DNA of 64,000 nt from Actinomadura latina NBRC 106108 (GCF_001552195.1 NZ_BCQS01000003.1:310001-374000); one strand, 5' to 3'; positions 40,540-49,449 are shown, numbered from the stretch's first letter. Numbers and translations: made by a program. The notes: a model not told the origin generated them from the letters alone.

Positions 40540-41585
40540 GCGGGTTCTCCGATGTTCGGGGGGATCATGACGCGGATGCGGCAGCCGGACGGCGTGTCCA
40601 GGACGGTGATGTCGCCGCCGTGCAGGTCGGTGGCCCAGCTCGCGATGGCGAGGCCGAGGCCGGTGCCGCCGCCGGCCGTCCCGGGCCCGGACACCGAGCC
40701 GCGGGAGAAGCGCTCGAACACGCGGGCGCGCTCCTCGGGTGGTATTCCGGGCCCCTCATCGGCCACTTCGATGATCAGTCCGCCCGGTTCGTTCGCGGGA
40801 CGCGCGGTGACGATGACGGGCCGCCCGTCCGGGCCGTGCCGGGCGGCGTTGTCGAGCAGGTTCGCGACGACCTGGTGGAGCCGGTCGCGGTCGGCGACGG
40901 CGTGCAGGCCGGGGGCGACGTCGGTCTCGAACAGGGCGTCCGGGTGGCCGGCGCGCGCCTCGCCCGTGACGCCGTCCACGAACTCGGCGACGTCGATGTC
41001 GGCGAGGTCGAGGACCGCCGCCCCGGCCTCGGCCCGCGACAGGTCGAGGAGCTGCGTGACGAGCCGCCCGAGCCGCTCGGTCTGGTCGAGCGCCGATTCG
41101 AGGACGTCGGGCGTCGCGGGCGTGACCCCGTCCGCGACGTTCTCCAGGACGGCCCGCAGCGCGCTGATCGGCGTGCGCAGCTCGTGCGACACGTTGGCGA
41201 CGAACTCGCGGCGCTGCCGCTCGACCTCGGCGAGGTCGGCCGCCATCCGGTTGAACGCCTGCGCCAGCTCGCCGACCTCGTCCCGCGACGTGGCCCGTAC
41301 CCGTCGGCTGTAGTCGCCGCGCGCCATGGCCCGCGCCGCCGCCGTCATCTCCCGCAGCGGCGCGGTCATCCCGTGCGCCAGCAACTGGATCACGACCAGC
41401 GAGATCAGCACGCCGACCGGCATCGTCTGCCGCGCGCGGAACCCCATCGGATAGCCCCACAGGACGATCAGCACGGCGACGCACGCGGTCACGACGACCA
41501 CCACGCCGAACTTGACCTTGATCGACCGGAGCGGGTCCAGCGGCCGGGGGAGCCGCGCCCACAGCCTGTGGATGACGGCGGTCAC
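40536..41585 (-). CDS. Sensor histidine kinase (HAMP-HisKA-HATPase)
   Basis: 349 residues. Two closely spaced membrane helices (about 24-45 and 58-72), so almost no extracytoplasmic sensor; HAMP (about 73-125, LREMTAAARAMARGDYSRRV), HisKA with phosphoacceptor His in FVANVSHELRTPI, and HATPase_c with NLLDNAARH, DEGPGIP and GTGLGLAI. Starts with GTG overlapping the response-regulator stop (GTGA) and overlaps DUF4173 downstream. The tiny loop suggests sensing in the membrane or through a partner, and DUF4173 is the obvious candidate. Confidence 0.92.
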   Translation of the reverse strand: MTAVIHRLWARLPRPLDPLRSIKVKFGVVVVVTACVAVLIVLWGYPMGFRARQTMPVGVLISLVVIQLLAHGMTAPLREMTAAARAMARGDYSRRVRATSRDEVGELAQAFNRMAADLAEVERQRREFVANVSHELRTPISALRAVLENVADGVTPATPDVLESALDQTERLGRLVTQLLDLSRAEAGAAVLDLADIDVAEFVDGVTGEARAGHPDALFETDVAPGLHAVADRDRLHQVVANLLDNAARHGPDGRPVIVTARPANEPGGLIIEVADEGPGIPPEERARVFERFSRGSVSGPGTAGGGTGLGLAIASWATDLHGGDITVLDTPSGCRIRVMIPPNIGEPA

Positions 41586-42283
41586 GACACGGTCTCCAGG
41601 CTGTAGCCGACACCGTGCACCGTCCGGATCAGCCCCTGCCCCAGTTTCCGCCGCAGCGCCTTCACGTGGCTGTCGACGACCCGGGTTCCGGACGCGTCCG
41701 CCCAGTTCCACACCTGCTCCAGCAGGACGGCGCGGGTGAGCACCGCCCCCTGGTTGCGCAGGAGGCACGCGAGCAGGTCGAACTCGGTCGGCGTGAGGTG
41801 CACCTCGCGGCCGTCCCTGCGGACCCGCCGGGCCCGCTCGTCGACCTCCAGCTCCCCGACCCGCACCGCCCCGCCGGCCGCCGCGCCGCCCGCCGCGCCG
41901 AGTGCGGGCCGCTCGACCCGCCGCAGCACCGCCCGGATGCGCGCGACCAGCTCCCGCATGCTGAACGGCTTGGTGACGTAGTCGTCGGCGCCGACGCCGA
42001 GCCCGACCAGCAGATCGGTCTCGTCGTCGCGCGCCGTCAGCATCAGCACCGGCACGGGGCGTTCCGCCTGGACGCGCCGGCACACCTCAAGCCCGTCGAA
42101 CCCGGGCAGCATCACGTCCAGCACGATGAGATGCGGCTCGTAGCCGCGCGCCCGCTCGACGGCCGAGGGGCCGTCCCCGGCCACCTCGACCCCGAAGCCT
42201 TCGGCCGCGAGCCGATCCGCCACGGCCCGCGCGATGGTCGGCTCGTCCTCGACCACCAGGACCCGAGTCTCGTTCCCTGTCAC
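41582..42283 (-). CDS. OmpR/PhoB-family response regulator
   Basis: 233 residues. Receiver domain (about 5-118) with acidic pair DE, phosphoacceptor Asp in VLDVMLP, Thr in LTARDD and Lys in VTKPF; an Ala/Gly linker (about 125-140); winged HTH (about 142-230: LTPTEFDLLACLLRNQGAVLTR, DSHVKALRRKLG, IRTVHGVGYSL). GTG start. First gene of the regulator-kinase-DUF4173 operon with 4-nt overlaps at each junction. Confidence 0.93.
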   Translation of the reverse strand: MTGNETRVLVVEDEPTIARAVADRLAAEGFGVEVAGDGPSAVERARGYEPHLIVLDVMLPGFDGLEVCRRVQAERPVPVLMLTARDDETDLLVGLGVGADDYVTKPFSMRELVARIRAVLRRVERPALGAAGGAAAGGAVRVGELEVDERARRVRRDGREVHLTPTEFDLLACLLRNQGAVLTRAVLLEQVWNWADASGTRVVDSHVKALRRKLGQGLIRTVHGVGYSLETVS

Positions 42284-42407
42284 GACCCCAGACTCTAAGA
42301 GCCCGGTATGCGCGCTACGAGCACGAAATGTGCAGGACTCGTGTAGATCACCTCAACTCGCCCCCTGGGGACGTCGCCGACGGGGATTGGGGCCGCCCTC
42401 CCAAGGT

Positions 42408-43889
42408 TTACGGCCCGATGGGCCACATGTGGACCGGAGTGTTGGCGCGCATGTGCTCGGCGTACGAGCGGGTCATCATGCGGAGGGCGTCGTGGCGCGG
42501 GGTGCCGTAGGACTCCTCGATGGCGTCCACGGTGGCGATCTGCCAGGCGGCGCCGGTCTGGCCGGTGACGCAGCGGCGTTCGATGATGCCGAGGAGGCGG
42601 TCGCGGCGGGCCGGGTCGACGCCCCAGCGGTCGAGGCCCTCGTGGGCCAGGGGGAGCAGTCTGCGGAGGACGAGTTCGGCGGCGGGCACCTCGCCCATGC
42701 CGGGCCAGTAGAGGGTGGAGTCGAGGCCGTCGCGGGCGGCGCGGTGGAGGTTCTCCTCGGCGGTGGCGAACGACATGCGGGTCCAGACGGGGCGGTCGGC
42801 CTCGGCGAGCATGCGGACGACGCCGTAGTAGAAGGCGCCGTTGGCGACGACGTCGGCGACGGTCGGCCCGGCGGGCAGGACGCGGTTCTCGATGCGCAGG
42901 TGGGGGCGGCCCTTCACGACCGCGTAGATGGGGCGGTTCCAGCGGTAGATCGTCCCGTTGTGGAGGGTGAGCTCGCCGAGTTCGGGGATGCCGCCCTCGT
43001 CCAGGACCTCGCGGGGCTCCTCGTCGTCGCAGAGCGGCAGCAGCGACGGGAAGTAGCGGGTGTTCTCCTCGAACAGATCGAACACGGACGTGATCCAGCG
43101 CTCGCCGAACCAGACGCGGGGCCGGACGCCCTGCGTCTTCAGCTCGTCCGGGCGGGTGTCGGTGGCCTGCTCGAACAGCGTGATCCGGGTCTCCTGCCAG
43201 AGCCGGCGCCCGAACAGGAACGGGGAGTTGGCGCCCATCGCGACCTGCGGACCGGCGACGGCCTGGGCGGCGTTCCAGTAGGCGCCGAACTGGTCGGGGC
43301 TGACCTGGAGGTGGAACTGGACGCTGGTGCAGGCGGCCTCCGGGATGATCGTGTCGGCGTGCATGTGCAGCGGCTCGGGCCCCTCGATGTCGATGCGCAT
43401 CTCCTCGCCGCGCGCCGCGAAGATCTGGTCGTTCAGCATCTTGTAGCGGGCGTTGGACGAGAGGGTCTCCTCGCCGATGTCGGAGCGCCGCAGGGTCGGC
43501 AGGATGCCGATCATGAGGAGCCCGCCGCCGACCTCGTGGGCGCGGTCGTCGGCGTGCTGCAGGTGCCCGCGGACCTCCGCCTCCAGCTCGCCGGTGCCCT
43601 CCCCGCCGAGTTCGCGGGGCGGGATGTTGATCTCCAGGTTGAACTGGCCGAGCTCCGTTGCCCAGGCCGGGTCGGCGATCGCCTTGAGGACGTCCGCATT
43701 GCGCATTAGCGGATCGCCGATCGCGTCGATCAGATTGAGCTCGATCTCCAGCCCGATATGGGGGCGCTCGAAATCGAACTGGGATTCGCCCAGCATGCGG
43801 GCCAGCACATCGAGGCATCTGCGCACCTTCTCCCGATACCGCCGCCTGTCCTCGCCGCTGATGGTGACCGAAGCCACGTCCCTGCCCAT
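42408..43889 (-). CDS. Glutamate-cysteine ligase family protein
   Basis: 493 residues of the GCS2 fold. HIGLEIELNLID, GQFNLEINIPP (the ATP/metal carboxylates), CTSVQFHLQVSPDQF, MGANSPFLFGRRLWQETRITLFEQA and LRIENRVLPAGPTVADVVAN match carboxylate-amine ligases of this class. These form gamma-glutamyl amides; substrate could be cysteine, another amine or amino acid. Actinobacteria use mycothiol, so a true glutathione role is unlikely; EgtA-like or YbdK-like functions are possible. ATG at 43889 is preferred; ATG at 43922 is possible. Transcribed alone. Confidence 0.85.
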   Translation of the reverse strand: MGRDVASVTISGEDRRRYREKVRRCLDVLARMLGESQFDFERPHIGLEIELNLIDAIGDPLMRNADVLKAIADPAWATELGQFNLEINIPPRELGGEGTGELEAEVRGHLQHADDRAHEVGGGLLMIGILPTLRRSDIGEETLSSNARYKMLNDQIFAARGEEMRIDIEGPEPLHMHADTIIPEAACTSVQFHLQVSPDQFGAYWNAAQAVAGPQVAMGANSPFLFGRRLWQETRITLFEQATDTRPDELKTQGVRPRVWFGERWITSVFDLFEENTRYFPSLLPLCDDEEPREVLDEGGIPELGELTLHNGTIYRWNRPIYAVVKGRPHLRIENRVLPAGPTVADVVANGAFYYGVVRMLAEADRPVWTRMSFATAEENLHRAARDGLDSTLYWPGMGEVPAAELVLRRLLPLAHEGLDRWGVDPARRDRLLGIIERRCVTGQTGAAWQIATVDAIEESYGTPRHDALRMMTRSYAEHMRANTPVHMWPIGP

Positions 43890-44020
43890 GTGTCCGTCCC
43901 TGTGCTCCGGAAGAACCGTCATAAAACGGGATGTCCCGGTGAGGGAAGGTGAAAACCCGACATCGGTTTTCGGGCTCCCCCCGCCGGTGAGCGCCGGATA
44001 ACGTGTGCCCGGGAGGGAGC

Positions 44021-44527
44021 ATGCGCATGCGCCCCCGGTCCATCCGGGCCAGGGACACGCTCGCCGCCGCCGTGATCGCGGCGCTGGTCCTCGGCATCAC
44101 AGCGGTCGGCCTCGACGTCGCCGTGCGCGGGGAGGTCAAGGCCGATCTCCTCCGGCAGACCCAGGTGGACGCCCGCCGGGTGAGCGGCGCGGTCCGCGAC
44201 GGGTCGCTGGAAGGCGCCATCCCGGACGTCACGCGGGGACGCATCCTCGTCCAGGTCGTCGAACCGGGCGGCAGGGTGACCAACGCCACGGCCGCCGGCG
44301 CCGGCCGTCCGCCGGTGAGCAGACTATGGCCGTCGAGCAACCTGCGCGTCCGCGACTACACCGAGTGCCGCGGCTTCCTGGCCCGGCCGGCGCCCGCTTC
44401 GCGCTCCGGCTGCCGCTCGTCCCGCCGCCCGGACGCGAGAAGGGCCGCCCGAAACCGGACGGCCCTTCCTGACGAGGCCACCGCCGCCCGCCGGACCGGC
44501 CGGGCGCCGCGAGGCCCTTCTCGATGA
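44021..44527 (+). pseudogene. Truncated sensor histidine kinase remnant
   Basis: 168-codon frame. The first ~110 codons look real: a good GGGAGGGAGC site, basic N-terminus, membrane helix (TLAAAVIAALVLGITAVGLDV), then a short extracytoplasmic region (VKADLLRQTQVDARRVSGAVRDG, GRILVQVVEPGGRV) as in histidine kinases. After about 44390 the translation becomes Arg/Ala noise and a terminator-like hairpin sits inside the frame. No HAMP, HisKA or ATPase domain follows. It is probably the 5' end of a kinase gene whose remainder was deleted. It could instead be a small expressed membrane protein. Confidence 0.6.
44440..44467. terminator. Hairpin terminator
   Basis: 12-bp stem with one mismatch (AAGGGCCGCCCG / CGGACGGCCCTT) and an AAAC loop; T-rich flank CTTCTC on the minus strand. 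About 80 nt past the YceI gene, so it probably ends that transcript. Confidence 0.65.
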
Positions 44528-44544
44528 AGTTCGCGCGGGGATGC

Positions 44545-45093
44545 TCAGGCGCGGACGGCCTGGACCTCCAGCTGGATGTCGACCTTGTCGCTGAGCAGGG
44601 CCTTCTCGCCCTTCAGCGGGATGTTGAACTCGATGCCCCAGTCCTTGCGGTTGATCGTGGCCGCGGCGGAGAACCCGGCGCGCGTCCCGCCCCAGGGGTC
44701 CTCGCCGACGCCGTTGTACTCGACCGTGAGCGTGATCGGACGGGTGACGTCCTTGATCGTCAGCTCGCCGTCCAGGAGGTACTCGCCGCCCTCGGCGCGC
44801 ACGCCCTTGGTCGTGAAGGTCATGGTGGGGTACTTCTCGACGTCCAGGACGTCGGAGGTGCGCACGTGGGCGTCCCGGTCGGGGTTGCGCGTGTCGATCG
44901 AGGCGACCTTGATCTCGGCCGCCGCGGTGGACGCCGACAGGTCCTCGGCGATCTGCACGGCCCCGGTGAACTCGGTGAATGTGCCGCGCACCTTGGTCAT
45001 GAGGTGCCGGATCACGAAGGTGACCTCGGAGTGCCCGGGGTCGATGTTCCAGGTTCCGGCGGTCAGTTCGGGGGCGACGGCGGCGATGCTCAT
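44545..45093 (-). CDS. YceI family lipid-binding protein
   Basis: 182 residues, complete YceI fold: GTWNIDPGHSEVTFVIRHLMTKVRGTFTEFTG at the start, SIDTRNPDRDAHVRTSDVLDVEKYPTMTFT in the middle and FSAAATINRKDWGIEFN near the end. YceI proteins form a lipocalin-like barrel that binds an isoprenoid or other lipid. No signal peptide, so cytoplasmic here. ATG at 45093 with GAGGGAG. Two 12-bp palindromes lie just upstream, suggesting MarR-type control, as is common for yceI genes. Confidence 0.93.
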   Translation of the reverse strand: MSIAAVAPELTAGTWNIDPGHSEVTFVIRHLMTKVRGTFTEFTGAVQIAEDLSASTAAAEIKVASIDTRNPDRDAHVRTSDVLDVEKYPTMTFTTKGVRAEGGEYLLDGELTIKDVTRPITLTVEYNGVGEDPWGGTRAGFSAAATINRKDWGIEFNIPLKGEKALLSDKVDIQLEVQAVRA

Positions 45094-45114
45094 GGGAACT
45101 CCCTCTGGTGATGC

Positions 45115-45156
45115 TTGAAACTTCAACGACTTGTCGAAGGTTAGTTGAGGGTTCAA
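45115..45156. promoter_or_regulatory. Paired palindromic operators upstream of yceI
   Basis: TTGAAACTTCAA (45115-45126) and TTGAGGGTTCAA (45145-45156) are 12-bp palindromes centred exactly 30 bp apart, on nearly the same DNA face. Typical of a MarR-type dimer binding twice. No MarR gene lies within the window next to them. Confidence 0.55.
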
Positions 45157-45163
45157 ACACCTG

Positions 45164-46153
45164 TCAATTCCGGATTGTTCCCGGGACCCGCTCCCGGCGG
45201 AAGGCCGTCCGGTAGGCCCGCGGGCGCCGCCCGGTGTGCCGGGCGAAGAGGGCGGCGAAGGTGCCGGGATCGGCGTACCCGACGGCGGCGGCGACGGCGG
45301 CGACCGTCCGGTCCGTGGTCTCCAGGAGGTGCCGGGCCCGGCGGACGCGCGCCGCCTGCAGGTACTCCAGCGGGCTCTGGCCGGTCTCGGCGGCGAACCG
45401 CCGCAGCAGCGTCCGGGTGCTGACGTTGAACGCGGCCGCCAGGCCGGCGAGTTCGTAGCGGGCGCCGAGGTTCTGGTCGAGCCGCCGCATCACCCTGCGG
45501 GAGAACGTGTCTCCGGGCTGCGGGAGGAGCCGCGCGTCGACGTACGGGGCCTGGGACGTACGCGCGTCGTCCACGAGCGCGACGCGCGCGGTCGTCCGGG
45601 CCACGCCGGGACCGCTGTGCCGGCGGATCAGCTCCAGCGTGAAGTCGTACATGGCGCTGAAGGCCGCCGTGGTCGTCACCCCCGTGTCGGTGACGACCAG
45701 GCATTCGGGCCGCACGTCCGCGTCCGGGCAGCGGCGGGCCAGCTCGTCCGCGAAGAGCCACGCCGTCGTGGCCCGGCGGCGGCCGAGGAGACCGGCCCCG
45801 GCGAGCAGGAACGCGCCGACGCAGATCGAGACGACGGCGCCGCCCGCGGCGGCGTGCGCGCGGATCGCCGCGATCTCCGGGGTGAGGACCGCGAGCCTCG
45901 CGTCCACGTCGACGCCCGGCACGAGCTCGAACCCCGGCACGACGAGGACGTCGACCTCGCGGAGCGGGGCGACGGCCAGCACCGCGCCGCCCGACGCGGC
46001 GACGCGGCCGCGGGGCGAGACGACGGTCACCTCGTACCCGGCGCGGTCCGGGCCGGCCACGTGCGCGGCCATCGTCAGGAGATCGGGGACGCCGAACACC
46101 TCGGACGCGAAGCAGCCCGGATACGCCAGGACACCGACCCGCAACGCGCTCAC
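45164..46153 (-). CDS. GlxA family regulator (DJ-1/PfpI plus AraC)
   Basis: 329 residues. N-terminal DJ-1/PfpI domain (about 1-170; VGVLAYPGCFASEVFGVPD, VSICVGAFLLAGAGLL with the nucleophile-elbow Cys) and C-terminal AraC-type double HTH (about 215-320; LAAAFNVSTRTLLRRFAAETGQSPLEYLQAARV, VAAAVGYADPGTFAALFARHTG). Such proteins activate catabolic genes. GTG start, weak ribosome site. It is divergent from a dienelactone-hydrolase-like gene 74 nt away, its likely target. Confidence 0.9.
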   Translation of the reverse strand: MSALRVGVLAYPGCFASEVFGVPDLLTMAAHVAGPDRAGYEVTVVSPRGRVAASGGAVLAVAPLREVDVLVVPGFELVPGVDVDARLAVLTPEIAAIRAHAAAGGAVVSICVGAFLLAGAGLLGRRRATTAWLFADELARRCPDADVRPECLVVTDTGVTTTAAFSAMYDFTLELIRRHSGPGVARTTARVALVDDARTSQAPYVDARLLPQPGDTFSRRVMRRLDQNLGARYELAGLAAAFNVSTRTLLRRFAAETGQSPLEYLQAARVRRARHLLETTDRTVAAVAAAVGYADPGTFAALFARHTGRRPRAYRTAFRRERVPGTIRN

Positions 46154-46227
46154 ATGGCGAGATTACCCCTGAACATGGCGATCCGGCCTATCCCGCCCTG
46201 CGGGCCCATCGCCCGATGCTGGCCACC

Positions 46228-47055
46228 ATGAACACTGACGACGCGATCACGGACTTCTCCCGCCGGCTTGTCGACGTGGACGGCGTGCGGAAGACGGTCT
46301 ACACGGCGGGTTCCGGGCCGGCCGTCGTGCTGATGCCGGAGATGCCCGGCATCAGCCCCGACGTCCTGCGGCTGGCGCGGTGGGTGCGGGACGCGGGCTT
46401 CACCGTCCACGTCCCCTCGCTCTTCGGGAGGGACGGCGCCTATCCGACGGCGAAGGAGGGCGAGCGGGTCGTCCGCCGCGCGTGCGTCAGCGCCGAGTTC
46501 CGGGCGTTCGCCGGCGGCGGCACCAGCCCCGTCACCGCCTGGCTGCGCGGGCTCGCGCGCCGGGCCCACGCCGAGTGCGGCGGCCCGGGAGTGGGCGCGA
46601 TCGGACTGTGCTTCACCGGCAATTTCGCCCTCACCATGACGCTTGAGCCGGCCGTCATCGCGCCGGTCGTGAACCACCCGTCCCTGCCGCTGGACGACCC
46701 CGCCGCACTGGAGCTCAGCGATCAGGACGCCCGCGCGATCCGCGACCGCGTCGAGCGCGACGGCTTGAGCGTCCTCGCCTACCGCTTCGACAACGACCGC
46801 TGGTGCACCGGGCAGCGCTTTGCCGCCTACCGGGCCCTCCTCGGCGACGCCTTCGACGGCCGCGTCCTCCCGGGCGGCGCCGCGAACACCGACCCGCCGC
46901 CGTTCTTCCGCGACGTGGTCGGGACCCCGCACAGCGTCGTCACCGCCCACCTCGTCGACGAGGCCGGCCACCCCACGCTGACGGCCAGAGACGAGATCCT
47001 CGCCTACCTGACCGACCGCCTGAAGCCCGGGACGAGCCAGCCGACCGCGTTCTAG
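46228..47055 (+). CDS. Dienelactone hydrolase family protein
   Basis: About 275 residues, alpha/beta hydrolase of the DLH group. The nucleophile elbow reads GLCFTGNFAL, with Cys as nucleophile as in DLH; an acid and the His in DEAGHPTL complete the triad. VVLMPEMPGISPDVLRLARWVRDAGFTVHVPSLFG is the typical N-terminal region. Hydrolyses an ester or lactone; true substrate unknown. ATG at 46228 or 46216, neither with a clear ribosome site. Probably activated by the divergent GlxA-like protein. Confidence 0.85.
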   Translation: MNTDDAITDFSRRLVDVDGVRKTVYTAGSGPAVVLMPEMPGISPDVLRLARWVRDAGFTVHVPSLFGRDGAYPTAKEGERVVRRACVSAEFRAFAGGGTSPVTAWLRGLARRAHAECGGPGVGAIGLCFTGNFALTMTLEPAVIAPVVNHPSLPLDDPAALELSDQDARAIRDRVERDGLSVLAYRFDNDRWCTGQRFAAYRALLGDAFDGRVLPGGAANTDPPPFFRDVVGTPHSVVTAHLVDEAGHPTLTARDEILAYLTDRLKPGTSQPTAF

Positions 47056-47094
47056 AATCTCGTTTCACTGCCGGCGAGTGAGAGGGACCGTCCG

Positions 47095-47901
47095 ATGGGC
47101 GAGCAGGGAGAGGTCTCGGAGAACGTGCTCAAGTCGCACATCCCCCATTCTGCCCGGGTCTGGAACTACCTTCTGGGCGGCAAGGACAACTTCGAGGCCG
47201 ACCGGCAGGCGGCCGAGCGCTCGATCCGCCTGAAGCCCGACATGGTGGAGCAGGCCCGCGCCGACCGGGCGTTCCTCGGCCGCGCCGTCCGTTACCTCGC
47301 GGGGGACGAAGGCATCCGCCAGTTCCTCGACATCGGCACCGGGCTCCCCACCGCCGACAACACGCACCAGGTCGCGCAGAGGGTCGCGCCGGAGTGCCAC
47401 GTCGTCTACGTCGACCACGACCCCCTGGTCCTGGCGCACGCGCGCGCCCTCCTGACCAGCACCCCCGAAGGCGAGTGCCACTACATCGACGCCGACCTGC
47501 ACGACCCGGACGAGATCCTCTCCCAGGCACGGAACCTGCTCGACTTCACCCGCCCGATCGCCGTGATGCTGGTGGGAATCCTGCACCACATCGAGGGGGC
47601 CACCGCGTCTCACGAGATCGTGCGCCGCCTCATGTCGGCCATGCCGTCCGGGAGCCGGCTCGTCATCAACCACCCGACCAGCGTGGTGCACGGCGAACGA
47701 TCGGAGCAGAGCGCCCGCAAGTGGAACGAGTCCGGAGGCAGGCCCACGGTCACCCTCCGCACCCCCGCCGAGATCGCCGCCTACTGCGACGGCCTCGAGA
47801 TCGAGGAGCCGGGCGTGGTCTCCTGCTCCCGCTGGCGCCCGGCCCCCGAGATCCGCGAACCCGAGGTGGACGCCTTCTGTGCCGTGGCCCGCAAGCTGTA
47901 G
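47095..47901 (+). CDS. SAM-dependent methyltransferase (PF04672 type)
   Basis: 268 residues. SHIPHSARVWNYLLGGKDNFEADR at the N-terminus is the signature of the actinobacterial Methyltransf_19/DUF574 family; SAM motif I is FLDIGTGLPTADNTH, and acidic loop YVDHDPLVLAHARALL follows. These are numerous in this order and uncharacterised. ATG with GAGAGGGA. A 14-bp near-perfect tandem duplication (GTAGCTCACA units at 47898 and 47912) spans its stop codon. Confidence 0.92.
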   Translation: MGEQGEVSENVLKSHIPHSARVWNYLLGGKDNFEADRQAAERSIRLKPDMVEQARADRAFLGRAVRYLAGDEGIRQFLDIGTGLPTADNTHQVAQRVAPECHVVYVDHDPLVLAHARALLTSTPEGECHYIDADLHDPDEILSQARNLLDFTRPIAVMLVGILHHIEGATASHEIVRRLMSAMPSGSRLVINHPTSVVHGERSEQSARKWNESGGRPTVTLRTPAEIAAYCDGLEIEEPGVVSCSRWRPAPEIREPEVDAFCAVARKL

Positions 47902-47928
47902 CTCACAAGGCGTAGCTCACAGGGCGGA

Positions 47929-47954
47929 CTTGTATTTACACAACTCATCTTGTA
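47929..47954. promoter_or_regulatory. Possible operator before the small membrane protein gene
   Basis: CTTGTA occurs at 47929 and 47949 (20 nt apart), and TTGT-N6-ACAA (47930-47943) forms an inverted repeat. Unusually A/T-rich for this genome and right before the start codon at 47966, so likely promoter/operator. Confidence 0.45.
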
Positions 47955-47965
47955 AAAAAGAGAAC

Positions 47966-48436
47966 ATGTCTCATGGGATCGAGGTCGCGCTCGCCTGCGT
48001 CCTTGTCACCGCCGCGTCCGTGTGGTTCGGCGGCTTCGTCGCGATCGGCGTGGTCGCCCGTGTCACCTTCCGGACTCTCGGCCCCACCGACCGCGTCGCG
48101 TTCTTCCGCGCCCTGGGCCGGATGTACGGGATCGTGGGAACCGCCGCGCTGGTGATCGCCCTGGGCAGCGGCGCGGCGCTGGTCGCCGGCCGCCCCTGGG
48201 GCGGCACGCTCACCGCGACCGCCGTGCTGGCAGCCGCCCTGGTCGCCGCCCTCGGCTTCGGCGTCCTCCAGGCACGCCGAATGACCAGGCTCCGCCGCGA
48301 CGCCCTGGCCCACCCCGACGACGAGCCGCTGGCCGCCCGGGTCCGCCGCGGGGCACGCGGCGCCGGTCTGCTGCGCGCCTCGATCGGCCTCCTCAGCCTC
48401 GCCCTCCTCATCCTCGGAACGATCCTGGCCACCTGA
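47966..48436 (+). CDS. Small four-helix membrane protein
   Basis: 156 residues with four hydrophobic helices (about 8-28, 51-71, 77-97, 134-153) separated by a basic cytoplasmic loop (QARRMTRLRRDALAHPDDEPLAARVRRGARG). It resembles short DUF1772/DUF2269-like proteins, but I cannot name the family with certainty. ATG at 47966 in an A/T-rich context with a GAGA site. The palindromic upstream region suggests it is regulated. Function unknown. Confidence 0.7.
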   Translation: MSHGIEVALACVLVTAASVWFGGFVAIGVVARVTFRTLGPTDRVAFFRALGRMYGIVGTAALVIALGSGAALVAGRPWGGTLTATAVLAAALVAALGFGVLQARRMTRLRRDALAHPDDEPLAARVRRGARGAGLLRASIGLLSLALLILGTILAT

Positions 48437-48454
48437 CCGCCGGAAGCCGGACGA

Positions 48455-49351
48455 TCAACTGGATCGGGCGGCGAGACGGGCCTCCTCTTCGGCTTTCATC
48501 CGGGCTTGGCGGAGGACGCGTTCGGGGACGACCTCTTCCCGTGGCGCGGCCGGGGTGAACGCGTAGCGGTCCACGCCTAGACCGCGAAGGACGGCCCGTT
48601 CCACCAAAGAGAACTCGCCCGGGTCCGGCCGGTCGAAATTCATCGGTTCGGCCAAGGTGACCGGTGGGTTGGTGATGAAGCGCGGTAGGCGGCGCAGGTT
48701 TTGGGCCTTCGCGTGGAGGATGTAGGGATGCAGCAGGTACACGTCGCCGATGCGGCCGGTGGCCTCCACGAATTCAGTGCATTGGCCGACCAGGTTCGAG
48801 TAAGGGAAATCGGCGGGCAGGACGCCCTCCGGGTGGCCGGCGAGGAAGCGCGCGACGGGGGCGATCGAGTCGGCGGCGACGAACGTCGCGCCGCCCTGGT
48901 GCAGGACGTCCGACCAGAGGACCAGGGTGAGCAGGCCCTGCTCAGGGGAGTCGAGGAAGTGGCGGAAGAAGTCGCCGTCCTTGTGCCAGTCGGGCGATCG
49001 GGACGACGGCGGCGACCATGGCTCTTCTGAGCCCTGCGAAAGGTTGACCACGAAGCCGTCGCCCCAGTTGTAGGGCTGCTCGATCCGGTCTTCGCCGCCT
49101 ATGAGGTCGCATACGGCGTCCCATGCCTTGGGCGCGAACTCCTTGATGTCCATCTCACGGTGTGCGGGCAGGTGGATCGCGGGCTCCGCCCAGGTCGACC
49201 GGTCGTCGGGATCGTAGCCGAGACGCGTCCAGATGGTTCTCGTGTACTCTTCGGCCGCCTCCGGGGTGAAGCAGTCGTTGATGACGACATATCCCCGGTC
49301 GAGGAAGTGTTCCGCCTGCTCTTCGCTGAGAATCCGATGGCCAGAGCCCAT
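48455..49351 (-). CDS. Phytanoyl-CoA dioxygenase family protein
   Basis: 298 residues, Fe(II)/2-oxoglutarate oxygenase of the PhyH group. The HxD iron motif is WHKDGDF and the distal His lies in YLLHPYILHAKAQN; a helix with ILSEEQAEHFLDRGYVVINDCF starts the fold. Hydroxylates a small molecule or acyl chain; many family members tailor natural products. ATG at 49351 lacks a good ribosome site; GTG/ATG farther upstream would add about 12 residues. Stands alone. Confidence 0.88.
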   Translation of the reverse strand: MGSGHRILSEEQAEHFLDRGYVVINDCFTPEAAEEYTRTIWTRLGYDPDDRSTWAEPAIHLPAHREMDIKEFAPKAWDAVCDLIGGEDRIEQPYNWGDGFVVNLSQGSEEPWSPPSSRSPDWHKDGDFFRHFLDSPEQGLLTLVLWSDVLHQGGATFVAADSIAPVARFLAGHPEGVLPADFPYSNLVGQCTEFVEATGRIGDVYLLHPYILHAKAQNLRRLPRFITNPPVTLAEPMNFDRPDPGEFSLVERAVLRGLGVDRYAFTPAAPREEVVPERVLRQARMKAEEEARLAARSS

Positions 49352-49449
49352 GAATCGGATGCTAACCCGGCCGTTCGTACGCGCCAATCTCTCGGCGGCG
49401 ACGAAAAGTTTCGGTTTCTCAGGTAATCCCGATGACGATCAGCACGATG

